Source: Allobosea sp. BK604 (GTDB taxonomy: Bacteria; Pseudomonadota; Alphaproteobacteria; Rhizobiales; Beijerinckiaceae). From it: DNA of 64,000 nucleotides. Under the pieces are notes generated by a model. That model saw only the letters and a list, made by a program, of their open reading frames with translations. It made no database searches and was not told the DNA's origin. The stretch lies in NCBI RefSeq assembly GCF_004341515.1, contig NZ_SLZF01000002.1, forward strand, positions 620,001 to 684,000, in the 5' to 3' direction. This document shows, piece after piece, positions 1 through 9,600 of this stretch (its first letter is position 1; every line of letters begins with the position of its first letter). The translations under genes were made by a program, and so were the position numbers.

Positions 1-224
1 TGACCTGCGGCCATTACGATGCCTCCGGCGATTTCGCCTTCCGCGTCGGCCTGCCCGGCAAGTCGGGAGTCGGCGGCGGAATTCTCGCCGTCGCGCCGGG
101 CAAAGCCTCGATCGCCGTCTGGTCGCCGGGCCTGAACGAGAACGGCAATTCCCTGCTCGGCACGCTCGCGCTGGAGCGCATCGCCGAGGCGACCGGCTGG
201 TCGGTGTTCAGCCCGCCGCGGTGA
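1..224 (+). CDS. glsA: Glutaminase, C-terminal fragment
   Basis: Only the last 73 or so codons are inside the window; the gene begins upstream. The visible frame contains [20 protein letters not shown] followed by a GVGGG turn and [10 protein letters not shown], the conserved C-terminal part of the serine-dependent glutaminase family (L-glutamine to L-glutamate plus ammonia, cytosolic). The frame ends in TGA at 222-224. The family match is strong although most of the protein is missing, so nothing can be said about its start, active-site serine or operon. Confidence 0.9.
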   Translation, partial: TCGHYDASGDFAFRVGLPGKSGVGGGILAVAPGKASIAVWSPGLNENGNSLLGTLALERIAEATGWSVFSPPR

Positions 225-347
225 ACGTTTTCGCCGCTGCCATTGCTTCGGCTGCATGTCCGCCCTGCGACGCCTTTTCCTTGGCGGCGCGACACCATAG
301 CTTCATGCGCTGACACCACACAGCACTCTTGGGAAAGGCGGCGGGCG

Positions 348-2006
348 ATGAAGAAGAAGGGCTCTGATCTTCTGGTTGCGGCGCTTGAGAACGAGGGTGT
401 CGATCGCATCTTTGGCGTGCCCGGCGAAGAAAACCTCGATGTGGTCGAATCGCTCCGGCAGTCGAGCATCCAGCTCATCCTGACCCGGCACGAACAGGCC
501 GCCGCCTTCATGGCGGCGACCCATGGCAGGTTGACCGGCAAGCCCGGCGTCTGCATCGCGACGCTCGGGCCCGGCGCGCTCAATTTCTCGACCGGTGCGG
601 CATATGCCCATCTCGGCGCCATGCCGATGATCCTGATCACCGGCCAGAAGGCGATCATGACGGCGAAGCAGGCGCGCTTCCAGATCGTCGACGTCGTCGC
701 CTCGATGAAGCCGCTGACTAAGATGACGCGTCAGATCGTCAGCGCCGCCAGCATTCCCTCGATGGTGCGCGACGCCTTCCGCGTTGCGATGGAAGAGCGG
801 CCGGGCCCGGTCCATCTCGAATTGCCCGAGGACATTGCCGGCGAGGAGATCGAGGACGTGCCGCTGATCCCGGTCCATCCGCTGGAACGGCCGGTGGCGC
901 AGGCGACCGCGCTCGACCGGGCGGCTGAGATGATCCTCGCCGCCAAGCGGCCGCTGGTGATGATCGGCGCCGCCGGCAACCGGCCGCGGCTGGTCGAGCC
1001 GCTCTCGGCCTTCGTCAGGCGCACGCGGCTGCCCTTCTTCAACACGCAGATGGGCAAGGGCGCCGTCACCGGCGGCTCGAATCTCTATATGGGCACGGCC
1101 GCGCTCTCCGAGCGCGACTATGTCCATGAAGCGGTCAATCTCGCCGACCTGATCATCTCGATCGGCCATGACACGGTCGAGAAGCCGCCCTTCCTGATGA
1201 AGAGCGCGGGCGGGCCGAAGGTGATCCATGTCGGCTACCAATCCGCCAATGTGGAGCAGGTCTACCATCCCGATGCCGAGGTGATCGGCGATATCGGCGC
1301 GACAGTCGTCGCGCTCGCCGACCGGCTCGGCGGCAAGCTCGACCCGGATGTCGCCATGCTTGATCTGCGCCAGAAAATCCTGGCGCGGATCAACGACCGC
1401 GCCGAGGAAGACCGTTTCCCGATCACGCCGCAGCGCATCGTCCACGATGTGCGGGCGGTGATGCCGGAGGACGGCATCGTCTGCCTCGACAACGGCATGT
1501 ACAAGATCTGGTTCGCGCGGAACTACCGCACCCATGTCGCCAACACGCTCCTGCTCGACAATGCGCTGGCGACGATGGGCGCCGGCCTGCCCTCGGCGAT
1601 GATGGCGGCGATGCTGCATCCCGACCGGCGCGTCATGGCGGTCTGCGGCGATGGCGGCTTCATGATGAACTCGCAGGAGATGGAGACCGCCGTCCGGCTC
1701 GGCCTCAACCTCGTCGTCCTCATCCTCAACGACAGCGCCTATGGCATGATCCGCTGGAAGCAGGCGGTCGACAAGTTCCCCGATTTCGGCCTGACCTTCG
1801 GCAATCCCGACTTCGTGCGCTATGCCGAATCCTACGGCGCCAAGGGCTCGCGGGTGACGGCGGTCGAGGAGCTTCTGCCGACGCTCGAGGCGGCCTTTGC
1901 CGGCGGCGGCGTCCATCTCGTCGATGTTCCCATCGACTATTCCGAGAATACCCGCGTGCTCGTCGAGGAATTGCAGAACCGCACGCCGAATGTCGAGCTG
2001 GCCTGA
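348..2006 (+). CDS. ThDP-dependent acetolactate synthase-like large subunit
   Basis: 552-residue thiamine-diphosphate enzyme of the IlvB/AlsS superfamily. Visible marks are the N-terminal FGVPGEENLD stretch, the catalytic glutamate near residue 49 (LTRHEQAAAFMA), and the ThDP/Mg motif from GDGG near residue 435 to ILND near 462. Such enzymes decarboxylate a 2-keto acid and may ligate the product to a second carbonyl compound. No small regulatory subunit (IlvN/IlvH) is adjacent; an aldehyde dehydrogenase follows after 25 bases. That argues for a catabolic rather than a branched-chain biosynthetic role, and the true substrate is open. The ATG at 348 is preferred to an in-frame start 105 bases upstream because it matches the family N-terminus and follows a purine-rich stretch. 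Confidence 0.85.
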   Translation: MKKKGSDLLVAALENEGVDRIFGVPGEENLDVVESLRQSSIQLILTRHEQAAAFMAATHGRLTGKPGVCIATLGPGALNFSTGAAYAHLGAMPMILITGQKAIMTAKQARFQIVDVVASMKPLTKMTRQIVSAASIPSMVRDAFRVAMEERPGPVHLELPEDIAGEEIEDVPLIPVHPLERPVAQATALDRAAEMILAAKRPLVMIGAAGNRPRLVEPLSAFVRRTRLPFFNTQMGKGAVTGGSNLYMGTAALSERDYVHEAVNLADLIISIGHDTVEKPPFLMKSAGGPKVIHVGYQSANVEQVYHPDAEVIGDIGATVVALADRLGGKLDPDVAMLDLRQKILARINDRAEEDRFPITPQRIVHDVRAVMPEDGIVCLDNGMYKIWFARNYRTHVANTLLLDNALATMGAGLPSAMMAAMLHPDRRVMAVCGDGGFMMNSQEMETAVRLGLNLVVLILNDSAYGMIRWKQAVDKFPDFGLTFGNPDFVRYAESYGAKGSRVTAVEELLPTLEAAFAGGGVHLVDVPIDYSENTRVLVEELQNRTPNVELA

Positions 2007-2031
2007 TCACGGCCTTTCAAGGAGAACTCCC

Positions 2032-3414
2032 ATGCTGCAAGTCGTGCAGGCATTCGATCGCGCGCCGATCGAGGAGATCGAAACCGATGATGCGGCCGCG
2101 CTCGAAGCCAAGCTGCAGGCCGCCGAAAAGGCTTTTCGCGATCGGGACAACTGGCTGAAGCCGCATCAGCGGATGGCGATCCTGCGCAAGCTCGCCGGGT
2201 TGCTCGAAGGCAAGCGCGACCATTTCGCCAGGCAGATCGCACGCGAAGGCGGCAAGCCGCTGCCGGACGCGATCATCGAGACGACACGCGCCATCGACGG
2301 CATCCACAACGCCGCCGACGAGTTGCGCAATCTCGCCGGCCGCGAGATCCCGATGGGGCTTTCGCCGGCCGCGGCGGGGCGCTGGGCCTTCACCACCAAG
2401 GAGCCGATCGGCATCGTTGCGGCGATCTCGGCCTTCAACCACCCGCTGAACCTGATCGTGCATCAGGTCGCACCGGCGATCGCGGTCGGCTGTCCGGTCA
2501 TCATCAAGCCGGCCGGGACGACGCCGCTCTCTTGCCGCGACTTCGTCGCGCTCGTGCATGAGGCCGGGCTGCCGGAAGCCTGGTGCCAGACCTTCATCCC
2601 TGAGACGACCGAGCTCGCCGAGAGGCTCGCGACCGACCGGCGCATCGCCTTCCTGAGCTTCATCGGCTCGGCCAAGGTCGGCTGGTACCTGCATTCCAAG
2701 CTTGCCCATGGCGCGCGCTCGGCGCTCGAGCATGGCGGAGCGGCACCCGCGATCGTCGACCGCAGCGCTGCTCTCGACCAGATCATCGAGCCGATGGTGA
2801 AGGGCGGCTACTACCATGCCGGCCAGGTCTGCGTGTCGACCCAGCGCATCTTCGTGCATCAGGACATCGCCGACGCATTCACCGAGCGGCTCGTCGCCCG
2901 GGTCGCGAAACTCAAGGTCGACGACCCGACCTTCGGCGATACCGAGGTCGGCCCGCTGATCCAGCCGCGCGAGGCCGATCGCGTCGCTGGCTGGATCGAG
3001 GAGGCGGTCAAGGGCGGAGCGAAGATCGCGACCGGCGGCGGACGCATTTCGGAAACCACCTTGCAGCCGACCGTGCTGCTCGACCCGGCGGCCGACGCCA
3101 AGGTCTCGCAGCTCGAAGTGTTCGGGCCCGTGGTCTGCATCTACCGCTACACGAAGCTGGACGATGCCATCGCGCAGGCGAATTCGCTGCCCGTCGCCTT
3201 CCAGGCCAGCGTCTTCGCACAGGATATCGACGTCGCCTTGCGGGCCGCCGAGCGGCTCGATGCGTCGGCGGTGATGGTCAACGACCCGACCACCTTCCGC
3301 ACCGACTGGATGCCTTTCGCGGGCCGCAGGGAATCCGGTTACGGCACCGGCGGCATCCCTTTCACCATGCGCGACATGACGCAGGAGAAGATGATCCTGC
3401 TGCACCGGCGCTAG
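2032..3414 (+). CDS. NAD(P)-dependent aldehyde dehydrogenase
   Basis: 460-residue member of the ALDH superfamily, oxidising an aldehyde to its acid. Visible are the cofactor-fold segment FIGSAKVGW, the general-base glutamate near residue 233 in LEHGG (usually ELGG), and the nucleophilic cysteine near residue 267 in HAGQVCVSTQR. The start follows AAGGAGA at a proper distance; the frame remains open further upstream, but that part overlaps the preceding gene. With 25 bases between them, the two genes are probably one transcript, so this enzyme may oxidise the aldehyde released by the ThDP enzyme. Its length is at the short end for the family, with no obvious gap. The substrate cannot be deduced. 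Confidence 0.88.
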   Translation: MLQVVQAFDRAPIEEIETDDAAALEAKLQAAEKAFRDRDNWLKPHQRMAILRKLAGLLEGKRDHFARQIAREGGKPLPDAIIETTRAIDGIHNAADELRNLAGREIPMGLSPAAAGRWAFTTKEPIGIVAAISAFNHPLNLIVHQVAPAIAVGCPVIIKPAGTTPLSCRDFVALVHEAGLPEAWCQTFIPETTELAERLATDRRIAFLSFIGSAKVGWYLHSKLAHGARSALEHGGAAPAIVDRSAALDQIIEPMVKGGYYHAGQVCVSTQRIFVHQDIADAFTERLVARVAKLKVDDPTFGDTEVGPLIQPREADRVAGWIEEAVKGGAKIATGGGRISETTLQPTVLLDPAADAKVSQLEVFGPVVCIYRYTKLDDAIAQANSLPVAFQASVFAQDIDVALRAAERLDASAVMVNDPTTFRTDWMPFAGRRESGYGTGGIPFTMRDMTQEKMILLHRR

Positions 3415-3516
3415 AGCATTTTCGAGCGAAGTGGATACCGGTTCGCGTGAAGAAAATGCGTCAAAACAAGTAGATAGAGAATTTTCGCGATTCGAAGAAA
3501 CGCGGAAATGCTCTAG
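3411..3516. repeat. Rhizobial palindromic intergenic repeat, copy 1
   Basis: Begins at the stop codon of the aldehyde dehydrogenase gene. It has nested inverted arms: GCATTTT (3416-3422) with AAAATGC (3453-3459), and GCGAA (3426-3430) with TTCGC (3442-3446). The AGAGCAT...ACCGGTT core resembles the dispersed palindromic elements common in Rhizobiales genomes. A second, shorter copy follows directly. Confidence 0.7.
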
Positions 3517-3580
3517 AGCATTGTCGAGCGAAGTGGGCACCGGTTCGCGTGAAGACGATGCGATAAAGCAAGCGCTCTAG
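3513..3580. repeat. Rhizobial palindromic intergenic repeat, copy 2
   Basis: A second copy in tandem with the first, sharing the CGAGCGAAGTGG and ACCGGTTCGCGTGAAG segments, bounded by CTCTAGAGCA and GCGCTCTAG. The two copies are joined through a CTCTAGAG junction. Confidence 0.7.
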
Positions 3581-3601
3581 AAACCGGCTGAGACCAGGCA
3601 A

Positions 3602-3628
3602 GAAAAAGGGGCGCCCATGGCGCCCCTT
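3602..3628 (-). terminator. Rho-independent terminator of the RTX gene
   Basis: Perfect stem GGGGCGCC (3608-3615) with GGCGCCCC (3619-3626), extended by AA/TT, and a 3-base loop. Read on the minus strand, the stem is followed by a run of five T residues (3603-3607). It lies about 27 bases beyond the stop of the RTX protein gene. Confidence 0.85.
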
Positions 3629-3654
3629 CGTATTGGAGAATGGCTTTCCCCGGC

Positions 3655-6600
3655 TCAGACGAAGCGGAAATCGTCCGTCTGGAGCGAGGAGAGCGTGACA
3701 TTGGCCAGGGTGATCGAGCTCTGCTCGTCCACCGTGATCACCAGATCGCGCCCATTCTGCTCGGCGCTGCCCATGACCGCCGCGAAATCCGCGAACAGCT
3801 CGAGCGAGAACTCGATCACATCCGAGCTCGAGCCGGTCACGGTGAAATCGGCGATCACGTCGCGACCCATGCCGGCCTGGAACACGAAAGTGTCGTGCCC
3901 GGAACCGCCGGAGAGCATGTCGACGCCGGCGCCGCCATTGAGACGATCGTCGCCGGAGCCGCCCTTGAGCTGGTCGTTGCCGGCGCCACCGAGGACGGTG
4001 TCATTGTCGGAGCCGGCGTCGATCACGTCGTTGCCGTCGCCGCCGTCGATCTGGTCGACGCCTGAGCCGCCCTTGAGCTGGTCGTCGCCGGCGCCGCCGG
4101 AGACGAGGTCGTTGCCCGAGCCGCCATCGACAGAGTCGGTGCCAGTGCCGCCGGAGAGCGTATCGTTGCCGGCGCCACCGGTGATCGTGTCGTTGCCGGC
4201 AGCGCCATCGAGCGTGTCATCGCCATTGCCGCCGGTCAGGACGTCGTCGGTGGCAGCGGGAGCATAGCTCAGGTTGACGCCGCCATTGCCGTCCGACGTC
4301 ACGCTGAAGGCCATGCCGGCGAAATCCTCGGCCGGATCGAGCTGCAGGGTGATCGGGCCGGTCGCGCCGCCAAGCACGGTCAGCAGGTTGCCGGCACCGA
4401 GCGTCGCGGCGTTGGCGTCGCCGATGCCCTGGATCTGGATGAGGTCCTCCTGGCCGAAGCCGGAGATCGTGCCGGCAAACTGGTTGTCGCCGAGCAGGTC
4501 GAGATCGATGCGCAGGGTCTGCGCGCCGTCCTGGAAGTCGATCGCCACGCCTTCCTGCGACACGAGCCAGGCGCCGCTGACGAGCTTCAGCTCCTCGATC
4601 CCCGTGATCGGGCCAAGCAAGCTCTCGCCGGTGCCGGCGAGTTCCAGCACGTCATGGCCGGCGCCGCCGTCGATCGCAATCGGGGCCGAGGCGATGGCGG
4701 AGGTCACGACCGAAGCCCCTGCGAGCCGGATCGTATCGTCGCCGTCACCGAACAGGACACGCTCGATCGCGTGGAAGCTGTCGCTGCCGATGCCTTGGCC
4801 TGAGGCGGTATGCGCGCCGAGGTCGAGCAGGACGGTTCCGATCGCGCCGGCGAGGACGAGCGTGTCGCTGCCTTCGCCGCCATCGATCGTATCGTCACCC
4901 GCCCCGCCTTCGAGCATGTCGTTGCCTGCGCCGCCGCTCAGCGCGTTGGCGCCGGCATCGCCGAGCAGCGTGTCGTTCCCTGCGCCGCCGATGACGTTCT
5001 CGATGCCCGACAGCTCGTCCGCGCCGGAGTCGTCGCCGAAGGCTTCGCCCGCTGCGAGGTCGACCGTCACGCCGGCAGTGTCGCCGGAATAATCGACCGT
5101 ATCGCTGCCGTCGCCGCCGTCGAGCGTGTCGTCATCAGCCCCACCCGCGAGGACGTCGTCACCCGCGCCGCCGAGCAAGCTGTCGTCGCCTTCGCCGCCG
5201 GAGAGCTGGTCATTGCCCGCGCCGCCGTCGATCTCGTCGTCGCCGGCCTCGCCTCGGACGATGTCGTTGCCCGCGAGAGCCATGACCTGGTCGTCGCCGG
5301 CGCCGGCGGCGATGACGTCATCCCCGGCGGTGCCGGTCAGCGCGTCGTCGCCCGGCGTGCCATTGTTGCCGCCAGCGGTGACCGGCGTCAGGTCGGTGAC
5401 ACGGACATCGTCGAAGGTCAGGCCCTGGTTGCCCCAGGAATAGAGGCCGAACGTGCCCTTCTCGTTGCCGTGATCCTCGATGGCATAGGCGAAGAGCTGA
5501 TCGCCGCCGAGCCAGGCCTGGACACGGTTGTCGACGATCTCGACGCGGAGCTGGGTCGCGAGGCCCGGCTCATATTTGCCGGGCACCTGCGCCAGGATCT
5601 CCTCGATGCCGTCGCGCATCCGGATCAGGTTGAAGATGCTGCCGGCGCCGTTGCCCGGGCTGCGGTCGAGCGTGCCTTCGGCGTCGAGCTCGAGCTTGTA
5701 GTAATTCTTGTTGTCCGTGTAGTGGAACAGGAAGCCGAGCCCGTCATTATCAGGCGTCTGGAAGGTCGCCTCGATGGCGTAATCATCCCAGTTGCGTGCC
5801 GCCGGATCGTTGTAGAGCGCGTAGGTGCCGAGCCTGAGCACGTTGACGCCGTCGCCGAGCGGGCTCCAGCCATCCTGCCAGACATCCGGATTGCTGGCGC
5901 CGTTCCAGGTCAGCTCGCGGCTCTGCAGGTCGCTGGTCTGGATCAGCTTGCCATCGGCGGTGACGTGCCATTCCGAGGACTTGCCGTCGGGGCCGACGCC
6001 GCCGAACTCGCCCTCGTCGACGATCGTCCATTTCGACAGCGAGGCGGCGGAGGAGAAGTCCTCGGCGACCAGGAGCTTCGCCTTGGCGACGATGTCGATA
6101 TCGACGCGGTCGGTCGCGACATTGCCCTGCGTGTCGGTCACGGTGAGCGTGAGCTGGTGCAGGCCGGCGGCGAGGTCGACGGCCGGGTTCTTGCCGGTCG
6201 CGATCACATTGCCGTCCTTGTCGGTCCAGACATAGGAGGCGATATCGGCGCGGCCGAAGGAGCTGCCGGCATCGAGCGTGACGCTCGCGTGGCCATCGCC
6301 GTCGAGGTCATAGGCGCGCTCGTTCTCGCCGGCATGGGCGGTGAGGCCGATGCGGGTGACGACGACATCGTCGAAGATCGAGCTGCGCTGCTCGCTCGAA
6401 TAGACGCCGATCGTGCCATGGGTGAGCGGGTTGCTCGCATCGACCACCGGGCCGTCGAAGACGTTGCGGTCACCCAGGAAGATGTTGATCGCACCGTCGG
6501 TGACGGCGACCTTGAGCATCAGCTCGGCATTGAACTGCAGGCCCGCCGCGGTGGAGGCCAGCACGGTCTGGACGCCGTCCTGGACCTTGACCAGCTCGCG

Positions 6601-9600
6601 GCGGTTGGTCTCGCCGTTCATGCTGAAGCGGTAATAGTTCTTCTCGTCCTGATAGTAGAAGACGACGCCGATGCCGTCATTATCCATCGCGGTCAGGCCG
6701 ATCTCGTAGACATAATCCGACCAGTTGCGCGCCTCGGACGCGCCCCAGATCAGGATGTTGCCGGCGGCGTCGGACTGGTCGTAGAGCGCGCCTTCCGGCG
6801 CCGGCAAGCTGTCGACCTGGTCCGGACGCGAGGCGACGGTGCCCTTCACCAGGAAGTTGCCGGCGCTGGAGCCGACCTGGCCCGCGACGACCGAGGAATT
6901 GCCCCACTCATCGACCATGCCGGGCTGGCTGAAGTCGATCTGCACGGAATAGGGCGTCGGCTGCTCGTCGACGATGCCGCCTGCCTTGACCCCGCCGAGA
7001 TCGGCGATCTCCTGGTCCGTGTAGAGCTTGTCGGTGAACAGGAAGCTGGAGATGTAGAGGTTCGAGGTCTCGCCATCCTCATCCGAGAACAGCAGCAGGC
7101 CCTTGGCGAGATCGATCGTATAGCGATCGTCATCCATGGACTGGCTGCCGACGAGCACGCCGTCGATGAATTTCGAGATGGTCACGCTGTCGCCGGTATC
7201 GGTGACGCGGATCACCACGCGCTGCCACTGATCGTAGTGGAAGGCGCCGGTATAGTCCTGGTTGATGCCGATGCCGCCGGTGCCGTTATTGTTGTTGTGG
7301 ATGAAGAAATCGGCGTCGTCGGCGTTGCCGGTATTGGTCTGGAACAGCGAGGTGTAGCTGCCCGCGCTCGCCTTCGGCACGAGGATGTCGAAGGCCAGGG
7401 TGTAGCTGGAGACGACATAGACGCCGGTCGGGAGCGGCTGCGACGGGGTCAGTGTCAGCGCCTGGTTGGTGGCGAGCTTCGGGATGAAGGAGACCTGCGC
7501 CTCCTCCGGCTGGGGAGGCGGAGCATCGGCGCCGGGCAGCAGGCCGATGCCGTAATCGGAGGCCTTGCCCGAGGTCGCGCCATTGCCGAAGCCGGCGGCG
7601 ACGGCCGGGTCGGAGAAGTCGATTTCCTTGGAGAGGCCGGAGGGCAGGGTGTCGACGATGCCGCCGGCCTTGACGCCGCCGAGCGCTGCGACCTCGGCGT
7701 CGGTGAAGACCTTGTCGGTGAACAGCACGCTGGAGACATAGGCCGGCGCGGTGTCGCCGTTCTCGTCGGCGAAGAGCAGCATGCCCTTGCTGACATCGAT
7801 GGCATAGCGGCCGTAATTGGCGCCTGACTGGACGGTGTCGCCGACCTTCAGGCCGTCGATATATTTGGTGATCAGGACGTTGTTGCCGCGGTCGGTGATC
7901 GTGAAGGCGACGCGGTGCCAGGCGTTGAAGCCGAAGGAGCCCTCATAGTCCTGGTTGATGCCGATGCCGGCGCCGCCCTTGAGGAAGAGCTCGCCATCGC
8001 TCGCATTGGTCAGGTCGGTCTGCAGGAAGGAGAACCAGGCGCCCGACTTCAGATAGACGTCATAGACCAGCGAATAGGACTTCACGACCGTGCCGGCGGC
8101 GGCATCGTCGATCTTGAGCAGGATGCCGCCATTCGCCTTGGTCAGTTTGGGGATCGCGGTGACGGTAGCATCGACCGGCGCGGGCGCCTCCGGATCGCCG
8201 GCAGGCAAGCCGACAATGCCGTATCCGGTCGTGGAGCCGGTCGTCGCGGCGAGGACCGGGCCGGGACGCGACCAGCCATCGGCATTGCCGTCGTTGAAGG
8301 TCTCGACCAGCAGCGTGTCGTCGCCCTTGACGATGACCACGACCTGGTCGGTCGTCTTCACGCCGGCCGGATCGGTGACGGTCAGCGTCAGCTCGTGCTT
8401 GCCGAGGCCGAGATCGACATTGGCATTGGCGCCGGTCGCGATGACGTCGCCGTTCTCGTCGGTCCAGGTATAGGTCAGGGCCTCACCCTTCGGGTTGAGC
8501 GACTTCGAGGCGTCGAGCTGGATGCCCGCCTTGTCCTCGCCGGTAGCGGCCGTCGCCTGCAGGTCATCGCCGGCCTTGGCCATGGCGTAGAGCTCGGGCG
8601 TGCCGAAATCGACGTCAGTGAAGGTCTCCTGATGGCCGCGATAGGGGCCGGTCAGGCCGTCGCGGTCGAGCTCGGGCTTGACCCGGTAGCCGTCGAGATA
8701 GTCGTCGAATTCGGTGAAATAGGTCTCGGTCGAGACGGTGTTGTTGTCGGGGTCGATGACGACGAGGCGGATCGCGCCATTGCCGCCATTATTGCCCTGC
8801 GAGGGATCGCCATTGCCGGTGATCTCGCGCGAGATGCCGTTCTGGTAGTTGACCAGGAACTGGTAGACCGGATTGCCGTATTGCGAATAGCTGACATCGG
8901 TCTCGGCGCCATCGCCGAAGATGTGACCCGAGAAGGTCATGCTGATATTCGGGTACTTGGCGAGCAACTCGCGATAGATCGTCTCGCCGTCATTGGCGCC
9001 CTGCGGATCCCGGCCCATGCCGTAATCATAGCCCGCGCCCTCGTCGTAGAGCGGGGCGGCGAGCGGGTCCTGGCGGCCGGCGAAGCTGGTCAGCGAGTGC
9101 GAGGCGACGATGACGCGGTAGTCGAGATGGCTCTCGATCACGTCGCCGGCCCAGCGGATCACGTCGTCGCGCGGTCCGAACTCCATCGAGAGCACCAGCC
9201 ATTTGGTGCCGTCCGGCGCGATGAAGGTGTTGTAGGTGTTGCGGGCGCTGCCGCTCTCCTGATCGTAGGCGCCGCCGAAATTGTCGGGGTTGGTCCCGGC
9301 CTGCTTGTCCGGCGAGAAACGCTCGTCGAGATAGACCGAGCTGTGGTCGGCGGCCGAGCCGCCGCTGGCCTGGTCATGGTTGCCCGGCAGCAGCGAGTAG
9401 GGGATCTTGCCGTCGAGCTTGCGCAGCGCCGCCTCGGCGATGTCCCACTGATAGGACAGGTTGTTCTGCGTGATGTCGCCGACATGGAGCATGAACTGGA
9501 TGTTGTGGCTGTCCTTGTTGTCGACGAGCCACTGGGTCATGTCGCCGAAGATGTGGTTCAGCGAGGGATTGCTGGTGTAGTCCTGCGTGTCCGGGAAGAC

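Noticed and set aside
243..347. N-terminal extension of the ThDP enzyme
   Set aside because: The extra 35 residues (Arg/Pro/Thr-rich) are unlike the family; the ATG at 348 gives the normal N-terminus.
4810..7827. A 1005-codon open frame on the plus strand opposite the RTX gene
   Set aside because: It is a GC-skew shadow of the repeat-rich RTX coding sequence: no ribosome site, composition dominated by Ala/Val/Asp/Gly/Ile, and no recognisable domain.
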